Of a DNA stretch of 64,000 nucleotides, positions 39,897-48,458 are shown piece after piece (position 1 is the stretch's first letter; each line of letters begins with the position of its first letter). This DNA comes from Pseudomonas paeninsulae (lineage in GTDB: Bacteria > Pseudomonadota > Gammaproteobacteria > Pseudomonadales > Pseudomonadaceae), in NCBI RefSeq assembly GCF_035621475.1, contig NZ_CP141799.1, forward strand, positions 4,638,501-4,702,500, read 5' to 3'. The notes below the pieces were generated by a model. It saw nothing but the letters and a program-made list of their open reading frames with translations. It had not been told where the DNA came from and did no database searches. Made by a program: the position numbers and the translations under genes.

Positions 39897-41819
39897 TTAC
39901 CAATCCCAGTTGAGGGACAGGTTGACGCCATGTTGGCGGTCGTCGGTGCCGCGGAACTGATAGGCCGCGCGCAATTGCAGCTCCTGTGCCAGGGCATGAC
40001 TGATACCCAGCCCGGCCAGGGTCTGGCCACTGGCGGGGGTATGCCCCTGCAATTCGAAACTGTTGCCGGCTACCGAATTGAGGCCCAGGCGCAGGTCACG
40101 GTGATCGTCCTCGAACTCACGCTCGCGGGCGATCTCGGCAAACACCTGGGTCGCCGGGGATAGCTGGTAATTGGCTTGCAGGCCCAGGCCCAGCCGCGCG
40201 CTGTCGCGCTGCTGGTCGCCGTAGTTGAGCGCCGTCGAACTGGAGCCGCGCTCGCGATAACCGTCCACATCCACCCGGGCATAGTCGGCGCTGATGAACG
40301 GGCTGACCCGCCAGCCCGTATCGGCATTGGCCAGGTCATAACCCAGGCGCCCGGACAGGGCCCAGAGCTGACCATCGGTGTCGCCTTTCTCGCTGCGCTC
40401 GGCAATGCCCAGGGCAAACTGCCGATTGAGGTCGCTGTAATCCAGATGACCCAGGCTGAGGCTCGCGTCGGCCCACACACGGTCCTGCTGATATTGGGCA
40501 AAGGCACTGAGCAGGTAGCTGCGCAGGTCGTACTCGGAATCGGCCTCGCCCACCTCGAGGGTCTGCTGCTGCAGGCCCAGGGCCAGGCCCAGACGCCATT
40601 GCTCGTTCAGCCGATAGCTGCTGCCCAGATTGACGCCCAGACCCGTGCTGTCGCCGCTGGCTACCGCCTCGCCGCGCTCGAACTGCTGGCGCTGACCACT
40701 GGCACCGACGAAGCTGCGCCACTGGCCGACGGCTTGCCAGGCACCACGGTCGGCCTGCCATTCGCTGCGCAGTTGCTGCTGATGACCGTTGAGGCTGGCC
40801 ATGGCCATTTCCGGCAGCAAGGACACCTGCCAGGGCGCGCCGAGAATCGAATAGATGTAATCGGCGCTGATCTGCTGCACGGCGGCGGTCGGGTGCACCC
40901 CGTCATTGAACATCAGCCTATTGGGATTCGGCGTGAGCCCGCCCAACCCCCACGTAGGGTCGGCCAGGCAGCCGTTACCGCTGAAGCAGACATCGGTCTG
41001 GCTCACCAACGGGTCGAAGCCGAAAGTGGCCAAGTCGCCCTTCACTTCGCTCAACAGGCCGCGGAAGTTGAGGCGAATGACATTGCCGCCGAGTACCGCC
41101 AACTGGACACCCAGTTGATCGTTGAGCAGACCCGAGGCATTCGACCAGGCCGTGCGAAAGCCGCTGGCGAAACCCGCCGGGGTCAGGCCGACGTCGGGCA
41201 GGTCGGAGACGATGATGGTGCGCGCCCCGGCCTGTTGCAGCGCGGCGACGCCCGCCACCAGATCGGCCGCCGCTGCGGCAGCGCTGGCCTGGTCGGTGAC
41301 CACGAACTGCAGCACGTCGTTGCCGCCGCCGTTGATGTAGAACAAGGCATCGGGATCGACTCGCGGCACATCCAGCAGATAGCCATTGCGGGTACGCATG
41401 GTGCCGCCACCGGCGTTCACCACCGAGCCATTGGCCGCCGTGATCGAATTGAGAATCTGGTCGGTGCGGTAGCCGCCCACCGCATAGTTGCTGCCGTCGG
41501 CGTTGCCAGTGAGTATCTGCGGCAGAATGGGGGTCGAGGGCAGCGCCTGCAGCCCCAGCAACGATGCCAGGCGCTGAGTAGCAACGGCGTCGTAATACTC
41601 GGTGTTATTGCCTAGGTAGTTCGGCCCCGTGCGGTTGGTGAAACGCACCCCACCAGTAGGATTGCCCCCCAGCAAAGGGCTGCCAACATCAGGGAACTGC
41701 CCGCTGTCGCTCAAGGAATCGCCAAAGATGATCAACTGCGAATAAGGCATGGCCTGTGCCGTAGTGGACAGACCCGCCAGCAGTACGGCAGCGGTTAAAC
41801 CTTTCAGGGTGGGAATCAT
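39897..41819 (-). CDS. estA: outer-membrane autotransporter esterase EstA (GDSL family)
   Basis: 640 residues: a Sec signal ending AQA, a GDSL esterase passenger (about 24-350) and a C-terminal 12-strand beta-barrel ending in the aromatic terminus NLSLNWDW. Catalytic Ser35 lies in IFGDSLSDSG, the oxyanion Asn in INGGGNDVLQ, and Asp/His in FNDGVHPTAA. EstA displays esterase activity at the cell surface and affects rhamnolipid production and motility in P. aeruginosa. AAGGAG precedes the ATG. Confidence 0.96.
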   Translation of the reverse strand: MIPTLKGLTAAVLLAGLSTTAQAMPYSQLIIFGDSLSDSGQFPDVGSPLLGGNPTGGVRFTNRTGPNYLGNNTEYYDAVATQRLASLLGLQALPSTPILPQILTGNADGSNYAVGGYRTDQILNSITAANGSVVNAGGGTMRTRNGYLLDVPRVDPDALFYINGGGNDVLQFVVTDQASAAAAAADLVAGVAALQQAGARTIIVSDLPDVGLTPAGFASGFRTAWSNASGLLNDQLGVQLAVLGGNVIRLNFRGLLSEVKGDLATFGFDPLVSQTDVCFSGNGCLADPTWGLGGLTPNPNRLMFNDGVHPTAAVQQISADYIYSILGAPWQVSLLPEMAMASLNGHQQQLRSEWQADRGAWQAVGQWRSFVGASGQRQQFERGEAVASGDSTGLGVNLGSSYRLNEQWRLGLALGLQQQTLEVGEADSEYDLRSYLLSAFAQYQQDRVWADASLSLGHLDYSDLNRQFALGIAERSEKGDTDGQLWALSGRLGYDLANADTGWRVSPFISADYARVDVDGYRERGSSSTALNYGDQQRDSARLGLGLQANYQLSPATQVFAEIAREREFEDDHRDLRLGLNSVAGNSFELQGHTPASGQTLAGLGISHALAQELQLRAAYQFRGTDDRQHGVNLSLNWDW

Positions 41820-41938
41820 GAATGCTCCTTTTTATTCTTGTTTTGCCGGAAGGCAGGAGCAAGAGGCTAATGAGAACAAGCGCCCGCCGCGCTCCCCCAA
41901 ACGGGTGAGTTGCAGCGCTATTGAGCAGATGAATGCGC

Positions 41939-42493
41939 TTAGATTAGCCAGGGAATAAACATTTTACTGCGCCGCATATAGTCACCATAGGCCTCGCCAA
42001 ACTGCAGCCGGCACTCGGCTTCGTCGCGCTTGGCAGTCAGCCAGAGCATCCAGCTGGCCAGCAACGCCAAGGCCATGCTGAGAGCATTCGGTTGCTTGCA
42101 GGCCACGCCCCAGGCCAGCAACAGCAGCGAGGCATACATCGGGTGGCGGATAAGGCGGAAGATCCCCGTGGTCACCAGCTGCGAGGTGCGCTCGAAGGCG
42201 AACAGCTCGGCGTCCGTGCGCTGCCCGTCCGGGCGGCCCATGCGGCGCAACTGGTACAGGCCGGCCAACAGCAGCAGCAGCGAGGTGAACAGCAACACCC
42301 AAGACAGGCGCTGATGGACGGCAAAACGGTCGACGAACCAGACCGGCGCATTGAGCACCAGCAAGGCCAGAATCATTTCCCAGGCGAAGAACCGATAAAA
42401 ACCGTGGGATTGCGGGCGGCCTAGCGCCCGCCAGGACAGCGCCAGCAAGATCAGTGTCCCAATGGCAAAAGCCAAACCCTGCAACCACGCCAT
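41939..42493 (-). CDS. isoprenylcysteine carboxyl/phospholipid methyltransferase-like membrane protein
   Basis: 184 residues with four to five membrane helices (about 2-20, 35-52, 62-80, 120-150). The motif GIFRLIRHPMYASLLLLAWG and the C-terminal EAYGDYMRRSKMFIPWL mark the ICMT/PEMT family of small SAM-dependent membrane methyltransferases. It starts 102 bases from the divergent resorcinol-type operon and could decorate its product, or be an unrelated lipid methylase. Confidence 0.8.
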   Translation of the reverse strand: MAWLQGLAFAIGTLILLALSWRALGRPQSHGFYRFFAWEMILALLVLNAPVWFVDRFAVHQRLSWVLLFTSLLLLLAGLYQLRRMGRPDGQRTDAELFAFERTSQLVTTGIFRLIRHPMYASLLLLAWGVACKQPNALSMALALLASWMLWLTAKRDEAECRLQFGEAYGDYMRRSKMFIPWLI

Positions 42494-42595
42494 AGACCGC
42501 CCTCCAGTCCTTCTCGATAGCCCGTCAAAGCCAGGCGCTGCGTGACCTGCAGCCCCTCTGTTACACTGCCGGCCTGTTTATCTCGGCCGCCCGCA

Positions 42596-43003
42596 ATGGA
42601 TCGCACCCAACTGCTCAGCCTGCTGCCTCACCAAGGCCCGGCCCTCTGGCTCGACGGCCTGCTGGCGCATGACCGCCTGAGTATCCAGGGCCTGAGCGCC
42701 TGGCGCTATCTAGACGCCTTTGGCCACAATGCTTCACCCTGCCTGCTGTTCGAAGCGGCCGCCCAGTTATGCGCCGCGCATGGTGCCTTATACGGCGATG
42801 CCAGTGCCATTGAAATGGCCCTGGTCGGCAAACTCTCGCAGGTGCACCTGCACCATGAACCGGTGCAACGCAGTGGTGCGTTGCAGGTCAGGGCCAACCA
42901 GGAAGCCCTGAGCCCGGCCGGCGCCCTCTATGCCTTCAGTATCCACAGCGAAGAACAACTGCTGCTCGACGGCAAACTGCTGCTGGTGCTGATCCGTGCT
43001 TGA
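42596..43003 (+). CDS. hotdog-fold 3-hydroxyacyl-ACP dehydratase-like protein
   Basis: 135 residues from ATG 42596 (MDRTQLLSLLPHQGPALWLDG). The LLPHQGPALWLDG start matches FabZ/ApeP-like dehydratases, where the His (here H12) is catalytic. The helix LLFEAAAQLCAAHGALY has a Glu in place. It is the first gene of the plus arm and overlaps the ABC gene by 8 bases. It probably dehydrates a beta-hydroxyacyl intermediate of the lipid made by this cluster; an acyl-ACP thioesterase role is the alternative. Confidence 0.8.
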   Translation: MDRTQLLSLLPHQGPALWLDGLLAHDRLSIQGLSAWRYLDAFGHNASPCLLFEAAAQLCAAHGALYGDASAIEMALVGKLSQVHLHHEPVQRSGALQVRANQEALSPAGALYAFSIHSEEQLLLDGKLLLVLIRA

Positions 43004-43880
43004 ACTCGTCAATCTCAGCCATCACTACCCAGGCGCAAGCCGCGCCGCGCTGCAGGGCATCAATCTGCAGCTGCAGGCCGGCGAATGCCTGGGCCTGCTC
43101 GGCAGCAACGGGGCCGGCAAGACCACCCTGCTGTCACTGCTCGGCGGCGTACTGCCGCTGCAACAGGGCGAGCTGCGCTGGAGCGGCAGTCCCCGCCTGG
43201 GCCTGGTGCCGCAACAGCTGGCCTTCTATACCGGGCTCAAGGTACGCGAGAACCTCGAACTGTTCGCCGACCTCTATCGCCTGCGCGGCCCTGCACGCCG
43301 CCAACGCCTGCAGCTGTGCATTGGCGTCTGCGCCTTGGACGACAAACTGGCGCGGCGCAGCGAGCAACTGTCCGGCGGTGAGCAACGTCGCTTGAACTTC
43401 GCCATCGGCCTGCTGCAACCAGCCGAGCTGTATCTGTTCGATGAAGCCACGGTAGGCGTCGATGCCAGCAGTCGCCAGCAACTGCTGGCCGCCGTGGAGC
43501 AACTGACTGCCGAGGGCAAGGCGGTGATCTACACCAGCCACTACCTGGAAGAAGTCGAACGGGTGGCGCATCGCATCTTGCTGCTGCACGAAGGTCAGGT
43601 GCGTCTGGATCTGGACAAGCGCCAGCTGCTCGGTGACGACCACGGCCTGCTACTGGAATGGCCTGACGCCCCGCCAGCCGGCCTCAACGAACTGCTCGCG
43701 CACCTGCAACTCACCGCAGAAGTTCTGCCCAAGGGCCTGCGCATCGCCGCGCTGAACGGCCAGCAGCTGCTGGCCATCAGCCAATTCATCGCCGCCCAGG
43801 ATGGCCTGCCCAACCTGCTGCGCTTTGGCCGACCATCGCTGGAGCAGCTCTACCTGCGCCTCAACGGAGGCCGGCTATGA
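42996..43880 (+). CDS. ABC transporter ATP-binding protein (resorcinol-type cluster exporter)
   Basis: 294 residues from a GTG start overlapping the dehydratase stop by 8 bases. Walker A GSNGAGKT (36-43), ABC signature LSGGEQ (125-130), Walker B LYLFDEA (145-151) and a switch His in SHYLEEVE are intact. The C-terminal 80 residues form a small extra domain typical of ABC-2 drug/polysaccharide exporters. It is directly upstream of its permease (4-base overlap) in the biosynthetic operon, so it likely exports the product or an intermediate. Confidence 0.93.
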   Translation: MLELVNLSHHYPGASRAALQGINLQLQAGECLGLLGSNGAGKTTLLSLLGGVLPLQQGELRWSGSPRLGLVPQQLAFYTGLKVRENLELFADLYRLRGPARRQRLQLCIGVCALDDKLARRSEQLSGGEQRRLNFAIGLLQPAELYLFDEATVGVDASSRQQLLAAVEQLTAEGKAVIYTSHYLEEVERVAHRILLLHEGQVRLDLDKRQLLGDDHGLLLEWPDAPPAGLNELLAHLQLTAEVLPKGLRIAALNGQQLLAISQFIAAQDGLPNLLRFGRPSLEQLYLRLNGGRL

Positions 43881-45064
43881 GGCTCTGGGCGCTGGTGCGC
43901 AAGGAAGTGCTGCTGCTGCTGCGCGACCCCCACGCGCTGGCCGTGCTGTTCCTGATGCCGACGCTGTTTCTGCTGCTGATGGCTGGGGCCCTGTCCAGCT
44001 ATATGCAGGACAAACCACCGGCACTGCGCCTGGTGCTGGAACTGCCGCAGGGCGACGAAGCCAGCCAGTTCTTCCGCGATGCCCTGCAGGCGCAGCTGCC
44101 GGACAGCCAGTTGCTCGCAGACAGCGACGAGCGCCTGGCCCGCGTGCGCTTACCCGAGGAGTTTACCGACACGCTGTTGGACAGCCCGCACCAAGGCCCC
44201 AGCCTGAGCTTCCCGGCGCAGCTCGACAAACTCTCGCGCCAGCGCCTGCACAGCGCGGTGAGCATTGCCCTGGCGCAAACCCGCCTGCTGGCCTACCTGG
44301 AAGACAGCGGCGTAGTCGACGCCGAACTGAACCGCGCGCAGCGCCTGCAACTGGTGCAGCAGCGCACCCAAAGCCAGATCGATGAGCAGGAACAGCTGGC
44401 CAGCGGCGACCTCAGCGGCCGCGCCAACGCCACCCAACTGAGCGTACCGGCCTGGCTAATCTTCGGCATGTTCTTCGTGGTGCTGCCGATGGCCGGTGGC
44501 TTCCAGCGCGAACAGCAAAGCGGCACCCTGCTGCGCCTGCGTTGCCTGGGGCTGAACCTGGGCACCCTGGTGCTGAGCAAGCTGCTGCCCTACTTGGCAA
44601 TCAACCTGCTGCAATTCGTCCTGCTGCTGGCCATCGGCGTCTACGGCTTGCCCCTGCTCGGCCTGCCGGCACTGAGCCTGCCCGGCAGCGTCGCGGCCTA
44701 TCTGCTGCTGGCCGTCAGCGTGGCGTTGGCCACCTGCAGCCTCGGCCTGTTGCTGGCGGCCCTGGCGCGCAGCAGCGAACAGGCGCTGCTGCTCGGCGGC
44801 GGCATCAATATCATCCTCGCCGCCATCGGCGGGATCATGGTGCCGAAAAGCGTGATGCCGGCGGCCATGGCCCAGCTGGCGGAAATTTCCCCCATGAGTT
44901 GGGCGCTGGACGCCTTCCTCACCCTGCTGGTGGGCCATGGCTCGCTGGCCGACATCGCCCCCTACTGCGCCCGCCTGCTGCTGTTTGCCGCGGTGTTCGG
45001 CGCAGGCGGACTGCTTCTGTTCACTCGACGAGTACGGCACACGCAATGGACCACTCACTACTAG
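43877..45064 (+). CDS. ABC-2 type transporter permease
   Basis: 395 residues. One N-terminal membrane helix (about 19-42) is followed by a long extracytoplasmic segment (about 45-190) and five C-terminal helices with the ABC-2 pattern (LSVPAWLIFGMFFVVLPMAGGFQREQQSGTLLRLR as the coupling region). It partners the ATPase 42996-43880. The gene reads 19 bases into the ACP coding region. Confidence 0.92.
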   Translation: MRLWALVRKEVLLLLRDPHALAVLFLMPTLFLLLMAGALSSYMQDKPPALRLVLELPQGDEASQFFRDALQAQLPDSQLLADSDERLARVRLPEEFTDTLLDSPHQGPSLSFPAQLDKLSRQRLHSAVSIALAQTRLLAYLEDSGVVDAELNRAQRLQLVQQRTQSQIDEQEQLASGDLSGRANATQLSVPAWLIFGMFFVVLPMAGGFQREQQSGTLLRLRCLGLNLGTLVLSKLLPYLAINLLQFVLLLAIGVYGLPLLGLPALSLPGSVAAYLLLAVSVALATCSLGLLLAALARSSEQALLLGGGINIILAAIGGIMVPKSVMPAAMAQLAEISPMSWALDAFLTLLVGHGSLADIAPYCARLLLFAAVFGAGGLLLFTRRVRHTQWTTHY

Positions 45065-45312
45065 AACAACAACTCAAACAACTGCTGATTCGCGAGTGTG
45101 ACAAGGAAGATGACATCGACTGGCAGAGCATCGCCGACGATGAGCCGCTGTTCGGCCCCAAGAGCCGCATCCAGATGGACAGCCTGGACGCCCTGCAAGT
45201 CTCCCTGGCGCTGCAGCAGCATTATGGCGTGCGCATCGAGGGGGCCAAAGACGGCCGACGCATCCTGAATACCATCGCCAGCATTGCCACCTATATCAGG
45301 CAGCAGCAGTGA
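45046..45312 (+). CDS. acyl carrier protein
   Basis: 88 residues from ATG 45046 (MDHSLLEQQLKQLLIRECDK), overlapping the permease stop by 19 bases. The phosphopantetheine site DSL has Ser46 in QMDSLDALQVSL. The long acidic helix I and the spacing are typical of type II ACPs. It is the carrier for chain building by the adjacent KS. An 8-residue basic insertion (GPKSRIQ) precedes the DSL. Its stop overlaps the KS GTG. Confidence 0.93.
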   Translation: MDHSLLEQQLKQLLIRECDKEDDIDWQSIADDEPLFGPKSRIQMDSLDALQVSLALQQHYGVRIEGAKDGRRILNTIASIATYIRQQQ

Positions 45313-46433
45313 CCCCGGTGTACCTGCAACGCACGGCCCTGCACTGCGCGCTGGGCGAGGACTTGCACAGCGCCGCCCAAGCCGTGCAGCAAGGCCGGCC
45401 GGCAGCTGCCGGGCAGTTCCAGCTGCATGAAGTGCATGAGCCGCGCCGCTACCTGTATGCGGCCCAGACCAGTGAAAGCCTGGCTCAGCGCCTGGATCGG
45501 CTGATCGGCGAAACCCTTGGCACGAATGCCCAGGCCCTGGGTGACTGCCTGCTGATAGTCGCCAGCACCAGCCTGGATATCGCCGAGACGGAAGCCCTGG
45601 CCGCCAGCAACCAAGGCTTTCGCCCGGAGGACTCGACGCCCCTGGATGTGTTGGCCAAGCAACTGCGCCAGCGCTGGGGCTTTGCCGCCGCCTTTACCCT
45701 GAATACCGCCTGCACCAGCGCCGCCAACGGCCTACTGTATGGCGCGCGGCTGATCAACGCCGGCCAATACACCCGCAGCCTGGTGCTGAGTTTCGAGACG
45801 CCCAGCGCCGTGACCATGCAGGGCTTCGGCGCACTGGCCCTGACCAGCCCCAGCGGCCAGTACCGGCCCTTCCACCCCGAGCGCGACGGCCTGGTCCTCG
45901 GCGAGGCCTATGCCTGCGCCCTGCTCGGCAGCGCGCCTGGCGACGCACCACTGGCGCGCCTGCTCGGCGGTTTCAGCGCCTGCGACACCAGCAGCCTGAC
46001 CACTACCCGCGAGGATGGCAGCCATATCCACTGGGTGATGCAGCAGGCCTTGCGCAGCGCCGGCTGCAGCGCGCAGCAGATCGACCTGGTCAAGCTGCAC
46101 GGCACCGCCACCAGCGCCAACGACCTGGCCGAGAGCAATGGCATGCGCCTGCTGTATGGCGAGCAGATGCCGGTCTTGAGCGTACTCAAGCCCTGGCTCG
46201 GGCATACCCTGGGCGCCTGCGGCCTGAGCGAAAGCCTGCTGTTGCTGCGCACCCTGCAGGACGGCCCGCTGCCAGGCGTGGCCTACGCCAGCACCGCCAT
46301 GCTGGCGTTGAGCGTAGAGCCCATAACCCTGGCGGCAGACAGCCTGCTGCTGGCCAACTTCTTCGGCTTCGGCGGCAATAACGCCAGCCTGGTCGTGCAG
46401 GGCTGCCGCACAGGAGAAACGCCATGCCGGTAA
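45309..46433 (+). CDS. beta-ketoacyl-ACP synthase (KASI/II type, active)
   Basis: 374 residues from a GTG start at the ACP stop. The catalytic triad is complete: Cys135 in NTACTSAANG, His264 in KLHGTATSAND and His299 in PWLGHTLGACG. It is shorter than FabF (about 410) and lacks a FabB-like N-terminal extension. It resembles the KS enzymes of aryl-polyene and resorcinol loci. It should elongate the acyl chain on the adjacent ACP. It overlaps the following KS-like gene by 10 bases. Confidence 0.88.
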   Translation: MTPVYLQRTALHCALGEDLHSAAQAVQQGRPAAAGQFQLHEVHEPRRYLYAAQTSESLAQRLDRLIGETLGTNAQALGDCLLIVASTSLDIAETEALAASNQGFRPEDSTPLDVLAKQLRQRWGFAAAFTLNTACTSAANGLLYGARLINAGQYTRSLVLSFETPSAVTMQGFGALALTSPSGQYRPFHPERDGLVLGEAYACALLGSAPGDAPLARLLGGFSACDTSSLTTTREDGSHIHWVMQQALRSAGCSAQQIDLVKLHGTATSANDLAESNGMRLLYGEQMPVLSVLKPWLGHTLGACGLSESLLLLRTLQDGPLPGVAYASTAMLALSVEPITLAADSLLLANFFGFGGNNASLVVQGCRTGETPCR

Positions 46434-46981
46434 TCGCCGCCAGCGAGATCCGTGGCCTGGCCGCCACTAGCGACAAGCAACTGAAAACGGCGCTGAGCCA
46501 GTGGCTGGATAACCCGCCACGGCGGATCGACCGCCTGATCCTGCAATGCCTGCTGGCCGCCGCGCCACTCAAGGGCCAGGTGCGCAGCAATTGCGGTCTG
46601 TACCTGGCCTCCGCCTACCCGGCGCGGACCACCATGGGCGCGTTGCTGGAGGCGGTGTGCGTGCAGCACAAGCAGCCCAAGCCTTTCGAGTTCGTCAACA
46701 GCGTCAGCAATGCCGCGGGCTTTCATATAGCCCAGCAGCTGGGCATCGAAGGGCCGAATCTGTTTATCGGCGCGGGCGAGCAGGTCTGGACGCACTTGCA
46801 GGCCCTGGCCAACCTCGACCTGCAGGACGACCTGATCGAGCAGGCGCTGTTACTGGTCTGCGATGAGCGCGGGGACTTCTGTGTCCAGGCCGTGCTGCTG
46901 GAGGGTGAGACAGCTGGCGCGTATGCCAGCAGCTTTGCCGAGCTAAGCATGGGCATCGAGGTACAGCGGATCAACCTGTAG
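46424..46981 (+). CDS. short KS-like protein without active-site Cys (chain-length-factor-like)
   Basis: 185 residues. FVNSVSNAAGFHIAQQLGIEGPNLFIGAGEQVW aligns with the N-terminal ketosynthase half, but the residue that should be the nucleophile Cys is Gly/Glu/Gln (GAGEQ). The C-terminal half of a KS is absent, so it cannot condense alone. Proteins of this kind (beta-ketoacyl synthase N-terminal-like domain) accompany KS genes in aryl-polyene loci and are thought to act as partner subunits. Its stop codon lies in the arm of the repeat at 46979. Confidence 0.75.
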   Translation: MPVIAASEIRGLAATSDKQLKTALSQWLDNPPRRIDRLILQCLLAAAPLKGQVRSNCGLYLASAYPARTTMGALLEAVCVQHKQPKPFEFVNSVSNAAGFHIAQQLGIEGPNLFIGAGEQVWTHLQALANLDLQDDLIEQALLLVCDERGDFCVQAVLLEGETAGAYASSFAELSMGIEVQRINL

Positions 46982-47049
46982 GGTGGCTGACGCTGTTTTC
47001 ATCCAGCCGTGGCATTGATCGGTGGATCGATAAAACGCGATCCACCCTA
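46979..47049. repeat. inverted repeat between converging biosynthetic genes
   Basis: TAGGGTGG (46979-46986) and CCACCCTA (47042-47049) are complementary ends. The inside resembles the Pseudomonas repeat with GGTGGATCGATAAAA and CGATCCACC. Both the upstream plus-strand stop and the downstream minus-strand stop codon are contained in the arms. Confidence 0.75.
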
Positions 47050-48054
47050 GCGCTTGCTCCAGGCCGCCAGCTCTTTCATCAAGCCGCGCTCTTGCTGGGC
47101 AATGCTGCGCAGGCTGGCGGCGATCGGGGCGAAGTTCGGCGCTGCGCCCTTGTTGCGGCTGGCGCGTACGCAGGCCGAGGCGAACTGGCGCCAGTTGTCG
47201 CCAATCGCCGTGAGCTGGGTCGACGCCTGCTGCAGACTGGCATCGCCGAGCTTCTCCCCAGCCTCCTGGAGAAAGCTTGCGTACATAAAGCGGAAACCGG
47301 CACCGCCGGTGCCGATCTCCTCCTGCATGCGCACGATATGGGTCAGGTACAGGCGGTTGTATTTGCTCTGCGCCGGGTCCAGCTTGTCGATCTGCTTGGC
47401 CAGGTGCTGAATGCCACGAATGCCGATCCAGGGCAGCGGCATGCCGTCGAGGATACGCGTGGTCGACAGCACGCTCTGGCGGATCAGCTTGTTCCAGTCC
47501 TGCTCCAACGGCACCTCATCGAGCCAGTACATCAGCCCCTTGGCGGCCAGCGCACCCTTGGCGAAACGGGCTTTCTGCAAGTCCGCGGCGGCGCAGCGCA
47601 CCGGTTCCTCGAACACCGGGTCGCTGATCAGGTAGTCGTTACCTTCGCGGCCATAGGCCAGCAGGTTGTGCGCATTGAAGTGAAAGCGCATCTCCGGCGG
47701 AAAGTACGGCAGCCAGAATACCGAGCTTTGCAGCCCGGCCAGGCGCCCGGCATCCAGCGCCGCATCCAGCGCGCGGCGGCCCTGCTCGGGGTTGCCGAAG
47801 GTGCGGCTGTGCAGGCGCGCGCCCAGGCGCTTGCTCAGGGTCTTGATCAGGTGCCTGGGCGGCATGCGGTAGGCAATCAGTGGCATACCGCTGAGCTTGA
47901 CGATCGGCAGGTAGGCGAAGGCCAGGCCCGAGGCGAGACCAAAAGCCATGGGCTCGCTCATCGGCAGGCCGGCGTGAGTCAACAGACTGGCCATCACCCC
48001 GCTTTCGCAGTGGGCGCTCTGGCGGTGCTGGAAAGGCTGTTGGAAGCTGCTCAT
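47047..48054 (-). CDS. BtrH N-terminal domain / DUF4872-type protein
   Basis: 335 residues from ATG 48054 (AAGGAATC upstream). The N-terminal SAHCESGVMASLLTHAG contains HCE (15-17), the putative nucleophile Cys of the BtrH-type acyltransferase/amidase family. The middle includes FHFNAHNLLAYGREGNDYLISDP, which is characteristic of the family. The last third is helical. BtrH moves an acyl group from ACP to an aminoglycoside in butirosin synthesis, so an acyl-transfer or acyl-cleavage step here is an inference. It overlaps its upstream neighbour by 4 bases. Confidence 0.75.
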   Translation of the reverse strand: MSSFQQPFQHRQSAHCESGVMASLLTHAGLPMSEPMAFGLASGLAFAYLPIVKLSGMPLIAYRMPPRHLIKTLSKRLGARLHSRTFGNPEQGRRALDAALDAGRLAGLQSSVFWLPYFPPEMRFHFNAHNLLAYGREGNDYLISDPVFEEPVRCAAADLQKARFAKGALAAKGLMYWLDEVPLEQDWNKLIRQSVLSTTRILDGMPLPWIGIRGIQHLAKQIDKLDPAQSKYNRLYLTHIVRMQEEIGTGGAGFRFMYASFLQEAGEKLGDASLQQASTQLTAIGDNWRQFASACVRASRNKGAAPNFAPIAASLRSIAQQERGLMKELAAWSKR

Positions 48055-48458
48055 ACCGATTCCTTCTGGTAGCGGGTCAATTCCTCGAGCGGCAGGCCGA
48101 AGGCCTCCGCGTAACGCGCCAGGATGGCAGCCGACAGACGCCGATAGATGTCTGGACGAAAGTGTCGGCGGATCCGCCATTGCCACAATCCGCTGATCTG
48201 CGCGAGCGCCGGCTCGTCCAGGCGATAGCGGTACATCAGGCATTTCAGCGGTGACAGTTTGCCCGCCTGCCAGGCCGCCAGCGCCTCGGCTTCCTGCGCC
48301 TGCAGTTCGGCCACGGCCAGTTGCGTCGCAAAGGCTTCCGGCTCCCAGCCATCGCTCTGCGTGCCCTGGTAATGGCCGCTGGCATCCACCGCATACACCA
48401 GCTTGCTGTGGCCGCCGTAGGTGGAGCTGTGATCCTGGGGAACTTGGTCGAGCTTCAT
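48051..48458 (-). CDS. conserved-looking small protein, function unknown
   Basis: 135 residues, MKLDQVPQDHSSTYGGHSKLVYAV, not recognised. The N-terminal half has a beta-rich, GHSKLVYAVDASGHYQGT-like pattern, and the C-terminal half is helical with WRIRRHFRPDIYRRLSAAILARYAEAFGLPLEEL. The helical part has a weak helix-turn-helix look but is not a convincing DNA-binding domain. Its 4-base overlaps with both neighbours show that it is translated as part of the operon and is probably needed for the pathway. Confidence 0.7.
   Translation of the reverse strand: MKLDQVPQDHSSTYGGHSKLVYAVDASGHYQGTQSDGWEPEAFATQLAVAELQAQEAEALAAWQAGKLSPLKCLMYRYRLDEPALAQISGLWQWRIRRHFRPDIYRRLSAAILARYAEAFGLPLEELTRYQKESV

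Noticed and set aside
42542..42567. GTGACC and TACACT as the promoter of the biosynthetic operon
   Set aside because: The spacer is only 14 bases. The TACACT could still be a -10, but no matching -35 was found.
42596..46981. Aryl-polyene (APE) cluster
   Set aside because: No ammonia-lyase, AMP-ligase, thioesterase or ketoreductase genes are present; DarA and DarB point to a resorcinol-type pathway instead.
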